This document shows, piece by piece, positions 35,256 to 43,122 of a stretch of 64,000 bases of DNA. Within the stretch, counting starts at the first letter, position 1. Every line of letters begins with the position of its first letter. Location of the stretch: assembly GCA_018222965.1 (NCBI GenBank), contig JAAEZH010000017.1, positions 38,047-102,046 of the forward strand, in the 5' to 3' direction. A program made the position numbers and the translations under genes. Origin of the DNA: Bacteroidota bacterium (GTDB lineage Bacteria > Bacteroidota > Bacteroidia > Chitinophagales > Saprospiraceae). The notes beneath the pieces are model-generated. The model made no database searches, was not told where the DNA came from, and saw only the letters and a list, made by a program, of their open reading frames with translations.

Positions 35256-35708
35256 ATGCTTCATTATCATCTCAAAGCTTTCGATCAATTAGCACTGGAA
35301 GAATTGTATGAACTACTCAAACTAAGAGCCGAAGTTTTCGTGGTCGAACAAGATTGCCCTTACCTCGATCTGGACGGGCAGGACCAACAAGGCTGGCACT
35401 TGTTGGGAATGGATGATTCCGACCAGTTGCAGGCTTATGTTCGCATCCTTCCTCCCGGGACCTCTTATCCGGAATATGCCTCCATCGGACGGGTAGTTAC
35501 CCGGGAAGAAACGAGGGGGAAAGGCTATGGCAAAACAGTCATGGCAGAAGCCTTGAAGCATTGCGAGCAACTCTTTCCCTCAGGGACTAAAATCAAAATC
35601 TCTGCACAGGTTTACCTCTTAGGCTTCTACCAGAGCCTGGGCTTCAAAGAAGTGGGAGCGGGCTACCTGGAAGACGGCATCCCGCATATTGCAATGCTTA
35701 GAGAATAG
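35256..35708 (+). CDS. GNAT N-acetyltransferase, ElaA type
   Basis: This 150-residue protein matches the ElaA form of GNAT: FDQLALEELYELLKLRAEVF then VVEQDCPYLDLDGQD, YPEYASIGRVVTREETRGKG (acetyl-CoA-binding RGKGYG loop) and a final HIAMLRE. The start is set at 35256 because the upstream 28 in-frame residues are not family-like and a good promoter ends just before this ATG. ElaA proteins acetylate small molecules or proteins; the substrate is unknown. It overlaps the convergent phosphohexomutase by 11 bp. Confidence 0.88.
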   Translation: MLHYHLKAFDQLALEELYELLKLRAEVFVVEQDCPYLDLDGQDQQGWHLLGMDDSDQLQAYVRILPPGTSYPEYASIGRVVTREETRGKGYGKTVMAEALKHCEQLFPSGTKIKISAQVYLLGFYQSLGFKEVGAGYLEDGIPHIAMLRE

Positions 35709-37092
35709 TATCTCGCGTCGCATCCAGAATGCTTCTTACCGCTTTTGCATCCGGTGCCTGGCAGTATACGCGCAATACCGGTTCGGTACCTGAAGGTCGG
35801 ATCATCACCCAGCTGTTTTCATCCAGATGAAATTTGAAGCCGTCAATGTCCTCAGTTCGCTCGACGGTGTAATCCCCAAATTTGGTGTAGGCGCCTTCCG
35901 AACAGGATTTAATTATTGATTCTTTTAATTCATTGGTAATGTGCAGATCGTCCCGGTCGAAAGCAAAGGGACCAACGCGGTCGTATACTTCCTGAATGAG
36001 TTGCTCGATGGTTTTGCCGGTTTTGGCCATGAATTCCAGAATGACCAAACCATTCCAGATGCCATCCCGTTCGGGAATGTGACCTTTGACTGCCAGACCG
36101 CCAGACTCTTCCCCGCCAACGATCACATCTTCCTGGGCCATGATCTCGGCAATGTATTTAAAGCCGATTTTGGTTACCTGGATGTCGAGGCCATATTGAG
36201 CAGCCAGCTTTTTCATTTTTTCCGTTACCGAAAAGGTGATAATCACTTTGCCGCTTTCTCCGCGCACTTCGTACATGTAATAAAGCAGCAGTAGAAGCAA
36301 ATGGTGGCTGTCAATAAAGTTTCCGCTGCTGTCATACATGCCAATGCGATCGGCATCTCCGTCATTGGCGATGCCACAACCAATCATCGGATCATTGGCA
36401 ATCATTTCCGAAAACTCGGTCAGGTTGCGGTGAATTGGCTCGGGTGCCTGTCCCCGGAAAGAGGGATTGTAATCGCAATGCAGCAGTGCAGCATTCGGCA
36501 ACAGCCGCTCAAAAGCCCTTTGACCTGCACCATACATGGCATCATAGCCTACTTTTTGAGGGAGATTTCGAATGGCTTCCAGATCAAAATATTCATTGGC
36601 GTGCGCTACGTACATGTCCTCCAGATCTACAAACTTTATGCTTCCCTGATCGGAATAATGCTCAAAGGATTCCGGATCTGCGGGTACCGTATCGGGAATC
36701 AAATCCTCCACTTCAGCAACTTCGGAAGGGATCATGGGGCCACCGAGATTGGATTTGAGTTTGTAGCCGTTGTAGCTCGGCGGATTGTGGCTGGCAGTAA
36801 GCACAATACCCAAGTCAGCCTGGAGTTTGACAACCCCAAGAGAAACCATGGGTGTGCTGACAAATTCGGGCGCCATAAATACCTGCATACCCTGGTCTGC
36901 AAGAATCCGACTGGCCGTTTCAGCGAATAGCCGTCCGCCAAAGCGGCAATCAAAGCCAATAACCACTTTGCTTTTGTTGCGTTCTTTGAGCCAAAGCGCT
37001 GTAGCGAAAGAAACTCTTTTTACGTTGTCGACTGTAAAATCTTTCGCTATTATTGCGCGCCAGCCGTCGGTACCGAATTTTATCTTTGTCAT
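35698..37092 (-). CDS. Phosphoglucomutase/phosphomannomutase family protein
   Basis: This 464-residue enzyme shows the four phosphohexomutase motifs: the N-terminal FGTDGWRAIIAKD, the catalytic phosphoserine loop TASHNPPSYNGYK, the metal loop NDGDADRIGM, the sugar-specificity loop GGEESGGLAV and the C-terminal phosphate loop RPSGTEPVLRV. It interconverts sugar-1- and sugar-6-phosphates. The start at 37092 (MTKIKFGTDGW) is preferred over one 21 bp upstream because it gives the family's usual N-terminus. The precise sugar (glucose, mannose or glucosamine) is not decided. Confidence 0.92.
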   Translation of the reverse strand: MTKIKFGTDGWRAIIAKDFTVDNVKRVSFATALWLKERNKSKVVIGFDCRFGGRLFAETASRILADQGMQVFMAPEFVSTPMVSLGVVKLQADLGIVLTASHNPPSYNGYKLKSNLGGPMIPSEVAEVEDLIPDTVPADPESFEHYSDQGSIKFVDLEDMYVAHANEYFDLEAIRNLPQKVGYDAMYGAGQRAFERLLPNAALLHCDYNPSFRGQAPEPIHRNLTEFSEMIANDPMIGCGIANDGDADRIGMYDSSGNFIDSHHLLLLLLYYMYEVRGESGKVIITFSVTEKMKKLAAQYGLDIQVTKIGFKYIAEIMAQEDVIVGGEESGGLAVKGHIPERDGIWNGLVILEFMAKTGKTIEQLIQEVYDRVGPFAFDRDDLHITNELKESIIKSCSEGAYTKFGDYTVERTEDIDGFKFHLDENSWVMIRPSGTEPVLRVYCQAPDAKAVRSILDATRDTIL

Positions 37093-37202
37093 AGGTCTGA
37101 TTTCTGCCCGCAAAATAGGATAGATGCGAGACTCCTACAAGAAGAACGCCCGGAATAGGAAATTATAACCGATGATTGCTGTTTTATTCGTAAATTATAA
37201 GA

Positions 37203-37231
37203 ACACCCACACTCAAACCCAAACTCAAACT
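37203..37231. repeat. Short imperfect tandem repeat (ACTCAA units)
   Basis: ACACCCACACTCAAAC is followed by CCAAACTCAAACTC. This is the second copy of the repeat family at 34571-34620, directly beside the palindrome at 37233. Confidence 0.7.
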
Positions 37232-37232
37232 C

Positions 37233-37250
37233 TCCCGATAGCTATCGGGA
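37233..37250. repeat. TCCCGATAGCTATCGGGA 18-bp palindrome
   Basis: This perfect palindrome lies 14 bp upstream of pcm. A partial second copy is at 63927-63940. Copies of this palindrome are common in Bacteroidota genomes. Confidence 0.8.
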
Positions 37251-37263
37251 CAAACTATCACCA

Positions 37264-37908
37264 TTGGATAACTACCAACACAAAGGCATGCGCAGAAAAC
37301 TGATCGAAAGTCTTCGAGAGAAAGGCATTCGGGATGAGCGGGTATTGGAAGCGATGCTGCAAATTCCCCGGCACTGGTTTTTGGAAGGCGCCTTTGTAAA
37401 GCAGGCCTATGAGGATAAGCCTTTCCCGATCGGAGAAGATCAGACCATCTCCCAGCCCTATACCGTAGCCTACCAAACCGAGTTATTGCAGGTTGAAAAG
37501 AGACAGAAAGTACTGGAAGTAGGTACGGGCAGTGGATATCAGGCAGCCGTATTGGCGCTGATGGGTGCCCGGGTGTTTACGGTCGAACGGCAGGAGAACT
37601 TATACCATTCAGCCAGAGCGATGCTGGATCGCCTCAATCTGCAACGCGTACGAACTTACCTGAGAGACGGCTATAAAGGATTGCCGGAGTTTGCCCCGTT
37701 TGACCGGATCCTGGTTACGGCTGGGGCGCCGAATGTGCCTCCTGCACTCAAAGAGCAATTGGCACCGGGAGGGCGACTGGTTATTCCGGTTGGCAAAGGA
37801 GAGCAGATTATGTACTGCATCGACCGACTGGAAGATGGCAGTTTTAAAGAGCAAAAGCTGGATACTTTTCGATTTGTACCTTTCCTGAAAGGCATCCGAA
37901 AGAAGTAA
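37264..37908 (+). CDS. pcm: Protein-L-isoaspartate O-methyltransferase
   Basis: This 214-residue SAM-dependent enzyme repairs L-isoaspartyl residues. Seen are the N-terminal KGMRRKLIESLREKGI, the signature FPIGEDQTISQPYTVA, motif I VLEVGTGSGYQAAVLA, RILVTAGAPNVPPAL and the late LKEQLAPGGRLVIPVG. The start is TTG at 37264, because the conserved DNYQHKGMRRKL begins there; an internal ATG at 37288 would remove the start of this motif. The gene stands alone, convergent to the phosphohexomutase's upstream region. Confidence 0.93.
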   Translation: MDNYQHKGMRRKLIESLREKGIRDERVLEAMLQIPRHWFLEGAFVKQAYEDKPFPIGEDQTISQPYTVAYQTELLQVEKRQKVLEVGTGSGYQAAVLALMGARVFTVERQENLYHSARAMLDRLNLQRVRTYLRDGYKGLPEFAPFDRILVTAGAPNVPPALKEQLAPGGRLVIPVGKGEQIMYCIDRLEDGSFKEQKLDTFRFVPFLKGIRKK

Positions 37909-37996
37909 ATTGTCATTAATCAGCACTTTCCTTTTTGAGGAATATCTATTTTTACCGTAGGCCAGTACCATTATTAATCCTCAAAATTCAATCCTG

Positions 37997-39451
37997 ATGA
38001 ACAAGTGTTTAAAGGTGTTGGTATTCCTTTGTCTTCCGCTGTCTCTATTTGCCCAACTTCCTTATTGGACCATTCAGTCTCAATCTATTACTGATAATTG
38101 GGCCGCTGCCAGTGTAGCCATCTCAGAGCAATATGCTGTTTACGGTTCTTTTCAATATGAAAATGAAAAGGGAGCAGTGGCCTTTTTCCAATTTGAAAAT
38201 GATGAATGGGTCGATAAAGGACTTATCCAGCCTCAAAATTCGGCTGAGGGTGATTGGTTTGGTCTCGGACTGGCCCTCGACGGCAACCAACTGCTGGTCG
38301 GAGCGCCAACCGACAACTTTGTGAGTGGCCTGCCAGGCAAAGCTTATATATTCGAACTTCAGGACGGAGAGGTGGTTGACGAACAAATATTGGCTCCCAA
38401 TATTAACCCGGGCGATGCTTTTGGCCTCATCGGTGATATTGAAGGAGACCTGGCTGTTGTGGGAGCTCCCGATGCCAACAATGGAAATGGTGCTGCCGTC
38501 GTCTATCGCAAGATTAATGGTATCTGGGAAGAAGAAGCCACTTTTACGCTGGGGGCTGCTGTAAATCCACATAACTTTGGCGCTTCGGTAAGTATCTCTG
38601 GAGACTGGATCGTGGTTGGTGGCTACGAAACAAATCCAGGAGGAGGCGGTTTTCGCCATACAGCCTATATCTATAAATACGAGAATGGTGTCTGGAATAT
38701 TACACAGGTACTCGAGGCTGCGGAAAGCAATTCATCGGCAACCACCCCAAACTGGAACTCCGCCGTTTCAAATACCGAACTCTTATTTGGGTTTTGCTAC
38801 ATTCCGGTGAATAACAACCTGAAAGGTGGGGCTATTCCCTTCTCCCTGGATGATGAAGATGACTGGCAGCCCGGCAATGCCTTTTCTCTCCCTGGACTGA
38901 CCGAAGAATATCTTGGACGAACGGTGTCCCTCGAAGGCAAATTTGGCCTTGTCGGCTATTACGGATTTCAGGAAGAGCCGCTCGACAGCACCCAGTTGAT
39001 GACGATCTGGCAAAACAGTGGTCCGGCGACATGGACAGAACTCGGCCGTTTCCGTTTAGAGGATAATTCGGGTAGTATTTTTAGTGGAATCCGCAACGAT
39101 GTTTCAGGCGATTTCGCCATTCTGGGCGATTTTAGCAACGCGCCTGGTAATAGCAAGGCCTATATTCTCGACTTGCGATCCTTTGGTACCAGCAGTGATC
39201 AGGAGGTATTTTCTCCCTTGAGTGTCCGGCTTTCGCCGAATCCAGTCTCAGATCTACTCACCATTGAAAGCAAGGAACAGCAAATTCAATCCTGGCAAAT
39301 TTTTGATGCTTCTGGAAAAGTGCTGGCTTTCGCCGAAAGGCAAAGCAAGGTGGAGAATATCGATGTTTCTGCATTTGCCGCCGGCCTGTATTATTTGCAA
39401 ATTCGCTTTGAGGGCGGAGGAGAAGTTTTGCCTTTTGTGGTGGAACGATAG
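37997..39451 (+). CDS. Secreted beta-propeller-like protein with T9SS sorting domain
   Basis: This 484-residue protein has a signal peptide (cleaved near LFAQL), then about seven FG-GAP-like blade repeats (WFGLGLALDGNQLLVGAPT, AFGLIGDIEGDLAVVGAPD, NFGASVSISGDWIVVGG, DFAILGDFSN) over residues ~20-390. The last ~85 residues are a T9SS type A sorting domain (VRLSPNPVSDLLTIES, GLYYLQIRF). It should be exported and perhaps attached at the cell surface; the ligand is unknown. The sorting domain includes an in-frame copy of the dispersed palindrome, read as AFAERQ. Confidence 0.87.
   Translation: MNKCLKVLVFLCLPLSLFAQLPYWTIQSQSITDNWAAASVAISEQYAVYGSFQYENEKGAVAFFQFENDEWVDKGLIQPQNSAEGDWFGLGLALDGNQLLVGAPTDNFVSGLPGKAYIFELQDGEVVDEQILAPNINPGDAFGLIGDIEGDLAVVGAPDANNGNGAAVVYRKINGIWEEEATFTLGAAVNPHNFGASVSISGDWIVVGGYETNPGGGGFRHTAYIYKYENGVWNITQVLEAAESNSSATTPNWNSAVSNTELLFGFCYIPVNNNLKGGAIPFSLDDEDDWQPGNAFSLPGLTEEYLGRTVSLEGKFGLVGYYGFQEEPLDSTQLMTIWQNSGPATWTELGRFRLEDNSGSIFSGIRNDVSGDFAILGDFSNAPGNSKAYILDLRSFGTSSDQEVFSPLSVRLSPNPVSDLLTIESKEQQIQSWQIFDASGKVLAFAERQSKVENIDVSAFAAGLYYLQIRFEGGGEVLPFVVER
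39325..39341. repeat. GGCTTTCGCCGAAAGGC palindrome copy inside a CDS
   Basis: This copy lies in the T9SS sorting domain of the propeller protein. It is read GCT TTC GCC GAA AGG, giving AFAER, without breaking the frame. Confidence 0.85.
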
Positions 39452-39479
39452 CAAGTAGTTTTTGACATTTCCACAGACT

Positions 39480-39517
39480 AAAAAAGCCCTGACAATCATC
39501 GATTATCAAGGCTTTTT
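39480..39517. terminator. Bidirectional terminator
   Basis: AAAAAGCCCTGA and TCAAGGCTTTTT form the stem (one mismatch) with A and T tracts outside, between the propeller gene and the tRNA-Gln gene. Confidence 0.85.
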
Positions 39518-39522
39518 ACTTG

Positions 39523-39594
39523 TTGACCCACTAGGACTCGAACCTAGAATGGCTGGACCAAAACCAGCTGTGTTGCCAATTACACCATGGGTCA
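39523..39594 (-). tRNA. tRNA-Gln (anticodon TTG)
   Basis: The minus strand folds as a full cloverleaf. The acceptor is TGACCCA / TGGGTCA with discriminator A, the D-arm carries GTGTAATTGGCAAC, the anticodon stem is GCTGG / CCAGC around the loop TTTTGGT (anticodon TTG), and the T-arm is CTAGG-TTCGAGT-CCTAG. CCA is not encoded. A promoter-like sequence lies 29 bp upstream and a terminator follows. Confidence 0.96.
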
Positions 39595-39622
39595 AAACCA
39601 CTGCTCTTCAATTGAGCGAGTG

Positions 39623-39653
39623 CAAAATTAATAACTTTATCCTTTCCGGAAAA
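39623..39653 (-). promoter_or_regulatory. Promoter of tRNA-Gln
   Basis: On the minus strand, -7 TAATTTTG (perfect TAnnTTTG) is preceded 19 bp upstream by TTTT (-33, one mismatch), with the tRNA beginning 28 bp downstream. Confidence 0.5.
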
Positions 39654-39670
39654 GTTCCCTGCGAAAAAAA

Positions 39671-40492
39671 TTACTCAAATCGCTCAAAAAAACGCTTCAA
39701 CCCCAGCTTTTGCAGGGTTTTCTTGACTCCATTCTTTAAGGTTTCTTTGGCAGTAGTCTGAGTTTTCTTGAGAATAGAGTCGGATGGACGCGGTTTGAAG
39801 ATGGTATCGTGGTATTTCACGCCTTCCGCAAGCGGGGAATAGTAGTAGCTGTAAATGGATTTACGCGTCTCATTTTCGGGAATGTTGATCACATCGTATC
39901 CGTGATAGGAAGTGTCTGTGGTCTCAAAAATTACCGCCCGGTTGAAAGAAGGTAAAACTTCCTTTTCCAGTTTGCTCACATCTTCATTCCACAGCTCCAA
40001 CAGTCCGCCGTATTCTTCTTTCCAGCCTTTGTTGAGGAAAATCAGCAAATTGAGACGGCGGTGCATATTCAGGATCGGGTGTACGCTAAAATCGACGTGT
40101 ACATCCAGAAAACTTCCGTTTTTTCCCTGGTGCACCCCGGCACCCCGGTGATCGTCGGGTAATAACAGATCATCGATTTGAACTACCTGTTCCAGCCAGC
40201 TTACAAAGGCTTTACTTTTAATAGCTTCCAGCACTTGCGGAAAGCTGTTGTCGTATTGCTCGAAGCTGGATCCTTCCGACTTGTTTTCGTTGATTCCTTT
40301 GTAGTGTTTCCGCAGTTGGGACACCTTTGGGAAATTCTCGTAAAGCGAATTGGCCAGATCTTCCTGCAGGAAGTTGTCAATGATGAGGTGTTTGTAAGGC
40401 TTACCATTGGCAAATTCTTCGCGAAAGTGCGCAATGGTAGAATCGTTTATGACCTCGGTATTTAGGGACGTTGCTATTGTATTCATAATCAA
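39671..40492 (-). CDS. 2-oxoglutarate/Fe(II)-dependent oxygenase (prolyl-hydroxylase type)
   Basis: This 273-residue protein keeps the facial triad of the 2OG oxygenases: His132 and Asp134 in LDVHVDFSVHP, His197 in SYHGYD, and the 2OG-binding Arg210 in NETRKSIYSYYY. The fold with LNLLIFLNKGWKEEYGGLLELW resembles the Tpa1/Ofd1-like prolyl hydroxylases that act on proteins or tailor metabolites. The C-terminal ~35 residues are a basic tail (KETLKNGVKKTLQKLGLKR). The substrate is unknown. It is a single gene downstream of the tRNA promoter region. Confidence 0.85.
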   Translation of the reverse strand: MIMNTIATSLNTEVINDSTIAHFREEFANGKPYKHLIIDNFLQEDLANSLYENFPKVSQLRKHYKGINENKSEGSSFEQYDNSFPQVLEAIKSKAFVSWLEQVVQIDDLLLPDDHRGAGVHQGKNGSFLDVHVDFSVHPILNMHRRLNLLIFLNKGWKEEYGGLLELWNEDVSKLEKEVLPSFNRAVIFETTDTSYHGYDVINIPENETRKSIYSYYYSPLAEGVKYHDTIFKPRPSDSILKKTQTTAKETLKNGVKKTLQKLGLKRFFERFE

Positions 40493-40563
40493 TGTTCTAT
40501 TCAGAATTCCAAATTTAGGGAATCTGAAATTCTTAGTCGGGTAAAATTAGCAAAATGTAAGGC

Positions 40564-41385
40564 TTATGCCTGAACGCGGCTAAAGAGGCTTTCTTCATTG
40601 AGCATGTCATAGAGCCACTCGTGGTATTCCGGGAAAGAAGGCAGGTTGTTGTGTCCGCCTTCCGGAATGGGAATGATTTTGATCTGATCGGGTTTGATGG
40701 CTTTCAATCTTTCGCTTTGACTGTAAGGGAAAAGCCGGTCTTTCTTACCGTGAATGATGAAAATGGGACAGGTTACTTTTTTTATAAAACGATCGGTGCG
40801 GATCTTATAGCGCAACAACCAGTTTAAAGGCAGGATAAACCCATACCGCCGGGTGTTGTGCAAAAAACTGTAATAGGGGGAATCCAAAATCAGCATACGA
40901 GGGCGGTTCCAGGAAGCAATACGTGCGGCAATACCCGACCCAATGGATCTGCCATAAAGGATGATGCGATCTTCCGGGTATTGATCGTTGAGCCATTTGT
41001 AGACTACCTGCGCATCGTTGTAGAGCGTAGCCTCGGTACGCCGTCCTTTGCTCTTGCCAAAACCCCGGTAATCGATCATAAAAAAATTGTATCCCTTGCT
41101 GATAAAATCGCGGGCAAACTTGCCCCAGCCTTTTACACTTTTGGAGTTTCCCTTCAGGTAAAAAACCACTCCCCGGGAATTGGGGATTTCAAAGTGTATC
41201 CCATTGATGTAGCCCCCATCTTCCATTTCGAAGTTAACCTCCTTAAATGGAAATGGATATTTGTACTGAAACCCCTTGGGCAGGATTTCAGGACGAAAGA
41301 AGAAATAATCCTGCAGGAAATAAAAGATTACACAAAGCAGAAAATAGATTCCTCCAACCCAACTTATGACAGACATCCAAAACAT
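40564..41385 (-). CDS. Alpha/beta hydrolase (membrane-anchored)
   Basis: This 273-residue protein has an N-terminal membrane helix (~5-28), then an alpha/beta hydrolase fold with oxyanion strand GVVFYLKGNSKSVKGW, nucleophile elbow ILYGRSIGSGIAARI (GRSIGS, Ser~144), late acid in IFIIHGKKDRLFPYS and His in PEGGHNNLPSF. It resembles the ABHD13/Bem46 serine hydrolases. The role is unknown, and a substrate at the inner membrane is likely. Confidence 0.87.
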   Translation of the reverse strand: MFWMSVISWVGGIYFLLCVIFYFLQDYFFFRPEILPKGFQYKYPFPFKEVNFEMEDGGYINGIHFEIPNSRGVVFYLKGNSKSVKGWGKFARDFISKGYNFFMIDYRGFGKSKGRRTEATLYNDAQVVYKWLNDQYPEDRIILYGRSIGSGIAARIASWNRPRMLILDSPYYSFLHNTRRYGFILPLNWLLRYKIRTDRFIKKVTCPIFIIHGKKDRLFPYSQSERLKAIKPDQIKIIPIPEGGHNNLPSFPEYHEWLYDMLNEESLFSRVQA

Positions 41386-41467
41386 AAAATTCTGGCTGAA
41401 ATATTCACTATCAATTTACAATGTAAATAAAGTTTTGGGGATTCACTTTTTACGCCCGAAAAGACCG

Positions 41468-42136
41468 CTATGCCTGAACCCGAATCACCTCATCTTCGGC
41501 AATGACATAAATGCGGTCGCCGGCTACCGGGTGGATAGTGGCATTCCCCGTAAGGGCACCAAAAGCGGGCAACAATCCTTTGTCTTTTCCAAAATAGAAA
41601 CAAGGCAATCGCAGGTTCTGTCTCGCGGGCCCGCTTAGCCGAACCGCCGGATGAATATGCCCGGCAAGATTAAAAAAGGGTTCCGGTACCAGATCCATAG
41701 GGTGATGCGACAGCAGGAAAGGGGCCAGTTCGTAAGGCTCTTCCAGAATCCCGATTTCATAAAGTTCGTAATCTCGTCGATCCAGAATGTCGTGATTGCC
41801 GACCACCAGATCAATTTGGATATCATCAAAACGGGAAAGCAGCATGCCAAATTCTTCCCATACCGGATTATAATCGCTGTGAAACAAGTCTCCCAGGAAG
41901 ATCACACGTTTGGGGTCAAATTCGAGAAAAAGGGCAATGAGTTTGTCGAAATCGAGATTCCCCGCATCTCTGGGCATGGGAATTCCTTCTTTCCGGAAGT
42001 GAACCGCTTTTCCCAGATGCAGGTCTGAAATCAGCAGTGTTTTCAGCTGCTTCCAATACACAGCTTTGTAGGGATGGAGTATTAGGCTTGCTCCATTCAC
42101 TTTGATCGTCGGGTATAGTGGATTCAAGTGTTCCAA
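41468..42136 (-). CDS. pdeM: Ligase-associated DNA-damage-response phosphoesterase PdeM
   Basis: This 222-residue metallophosphoesterase has the metal motifs ISDLHLGK, FLGDLFHSDYN, VVGNHD, LLSHHP and a closing GHIHPAVRL. The surrounding FRKEGIPMPRDAGNLDFDKL is diagnostic of PdeM, a DNA-repair enzyme that is usually encoded next to the LigD-like ligase and helicase Lhr. Those partners are not visible here, so it is separated from its usual cluster in this window. Confidence 0.9.
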   Translation of the reverse strand: MEHLNPLYPTIKVNGASLILHPYKAVYWKQLKTLLISDLHLGKAVHFRKEGIPMPRDAGNLDFDKLIALFLEFDPKRVIFLGDLFHSDYNPVWEEFGMLLSRFDDIQIDLVVGNHDILDRRDYELYEIGILEEPYELAPFLLSHHPMDLVPEPFFNLAGHIHPAVRLSGPARQNLRLPCFYFGKDKGLLPAFGALTGNATIHPVAGDRIYVIAEDEVIRVQA

Positions 42137-42194
42137 AGTAGCTGAGTAGGTTTCCCTCCAAGGTAATCATTGATTGCGAAACCCCGAGTGAATC

Positions 42195-43058
42195 CTAAAT
42201 GCCAAATTCTTTTTTGACTTTATGGATGATGTCTTCGGGAGCCATTGGTACGCCAAATTGACTTCCAAAAATCTGGTAATCATATTTGCCGGCGTATATG
42301 CGATCTATGGTTAGCTTTAGAGTATTGGGCTCCAGTTCGCCTTCTTTGACAGCAGTATGTAAGACAGGCAGATAGCGCTCCATCATAGGAATATTGGAAT
42401 GTTGAATCACCATCCACATGACATAAGAAAATTCTTCCCCAGCCAGACTTTTACCGATATAGGTTTGATGCTTTTCAAAAAGGGCTTCAATACTTATTTG
42501 ATTTTCCCGATCCAAAACGGCCTGTTCTGTAGGCTTGTCTCTGTACCGTTGGTCTTTCTCCTGAATTTCAGCAAGAGCTCGGATGAGTGCGGGGTCTAGC
42601 CTGTTTTCTCTGGCATAAGCCACGGGGTCAACCTTTTGCTGAAGGTTGCCTTGCGCCTCGCATTTATTTAAACTTTGCTGGTAGAGAACTGGGAGGGCCT
42701 CATCCAGTTTCGTGTCATCTTTGAGGGAGGATAAGTACTCACAGCTTCCATCGGCCAACAGCATTTTTCTAAAAGCAAGCTCCAGATTTTCTCTGGGCAT
42801 TTTCAGATTCAGAAACACGGTACAAATGTTCCAGTAATCAGCTACATTGAAGTTGGCTGGATTCTTTTTTGTTGCCTTTCTGGTTTCCTCGAGAACCATT
42901 TCGGCAAAATTAATCTCCTTTTCAGTGATTTTAGGAGTTAGAATTGGATTAAAATCAAGCACTTGCTGCTCGAAATTTTCGAAAGTAAAATGGGGTTCAC
43001 CCGTTTGGGATAATGATAGAAAGGCGGGAAAAAGGAGAGGAAAAAAAAGAAAGCGCAT
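42195..43058 (-). CDS. DUF6624-like exported protein
   Basis: This 287-residue protein has a signal peptide (to about LSLSQ) and a helical body. The C-terminal third (VIQHSNIPMMERYLPVLHTA, DRIYAGKYDYQIFGSQFG) matches the DUF6624 pattern of 'QHxDxxxQExYLPxL...IYGSQ'. The function is unknown. Its start codon lies inside a strong hairpin (43055-43082), so translation may be controlled by that structure. It is co-directional with the serine hydrolase gene 64 bp upstream. Confidence 0.65.
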   Translation of the reverse strand: MRFLFFPLLFPAFLSLSQTGEPHFTFENFEQQVLDFNPILTPKITEKEINFAEMVLEETRKATKKNPANFNVADYWNICTVFLNLKMPRENLELAFRKMLLADGSCEYLSSLKDDTKLDEALPVLYQQSLNKCEAQGNLQQKVDPVAYARENRLDPALIRALAEIQEKDQRYRDKPTEQAVLDRENQISIEALFEKHQTYIGKSLAGEEFSYVMWMVIQHSNIPMMERYLPVLHTAVKEGELEPNTLKLTIDRIYAGKYDYQIFGSQFGVPMAPEDIIHKVKKEFGI

Positions 43059-43082
43059 CGTTTTTTATCATTTAAACGATGC
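43055..43082 (-). promoter_or_regulatory. Hairpin covering the start codon of the DUF6624-like gene
   Basis: The perfect 9-bp stem GCATCGTTT / AAACGATGC contains the ATG (43056-43058). On the minus strand it is followed by CTTTCTTTTTTTT, so it also looks like a terminator for the upstream gene. Confidence 0.55.
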
Positions 43083-43122
43083 ACTTTTTTGTCTGGTATC
43101 TCTCCTCTAAAAACACTCAACA

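Noticed and set aside
36301..36930. A 209-residue plus-strand frame opposite the phosphohexomutase
   Set aside because: The minus-strand gene has all catalytic motifs through this stretch; the other frame has no recognisable domain.
39229..39244. GGCTTTCGCCGAATCC considered as a further palindrome copy
   Set aside because: It is only half a copy and encodes RLSPNP, the conserved start of the T9SS sorting domain, so the match is explained by protein conservation.
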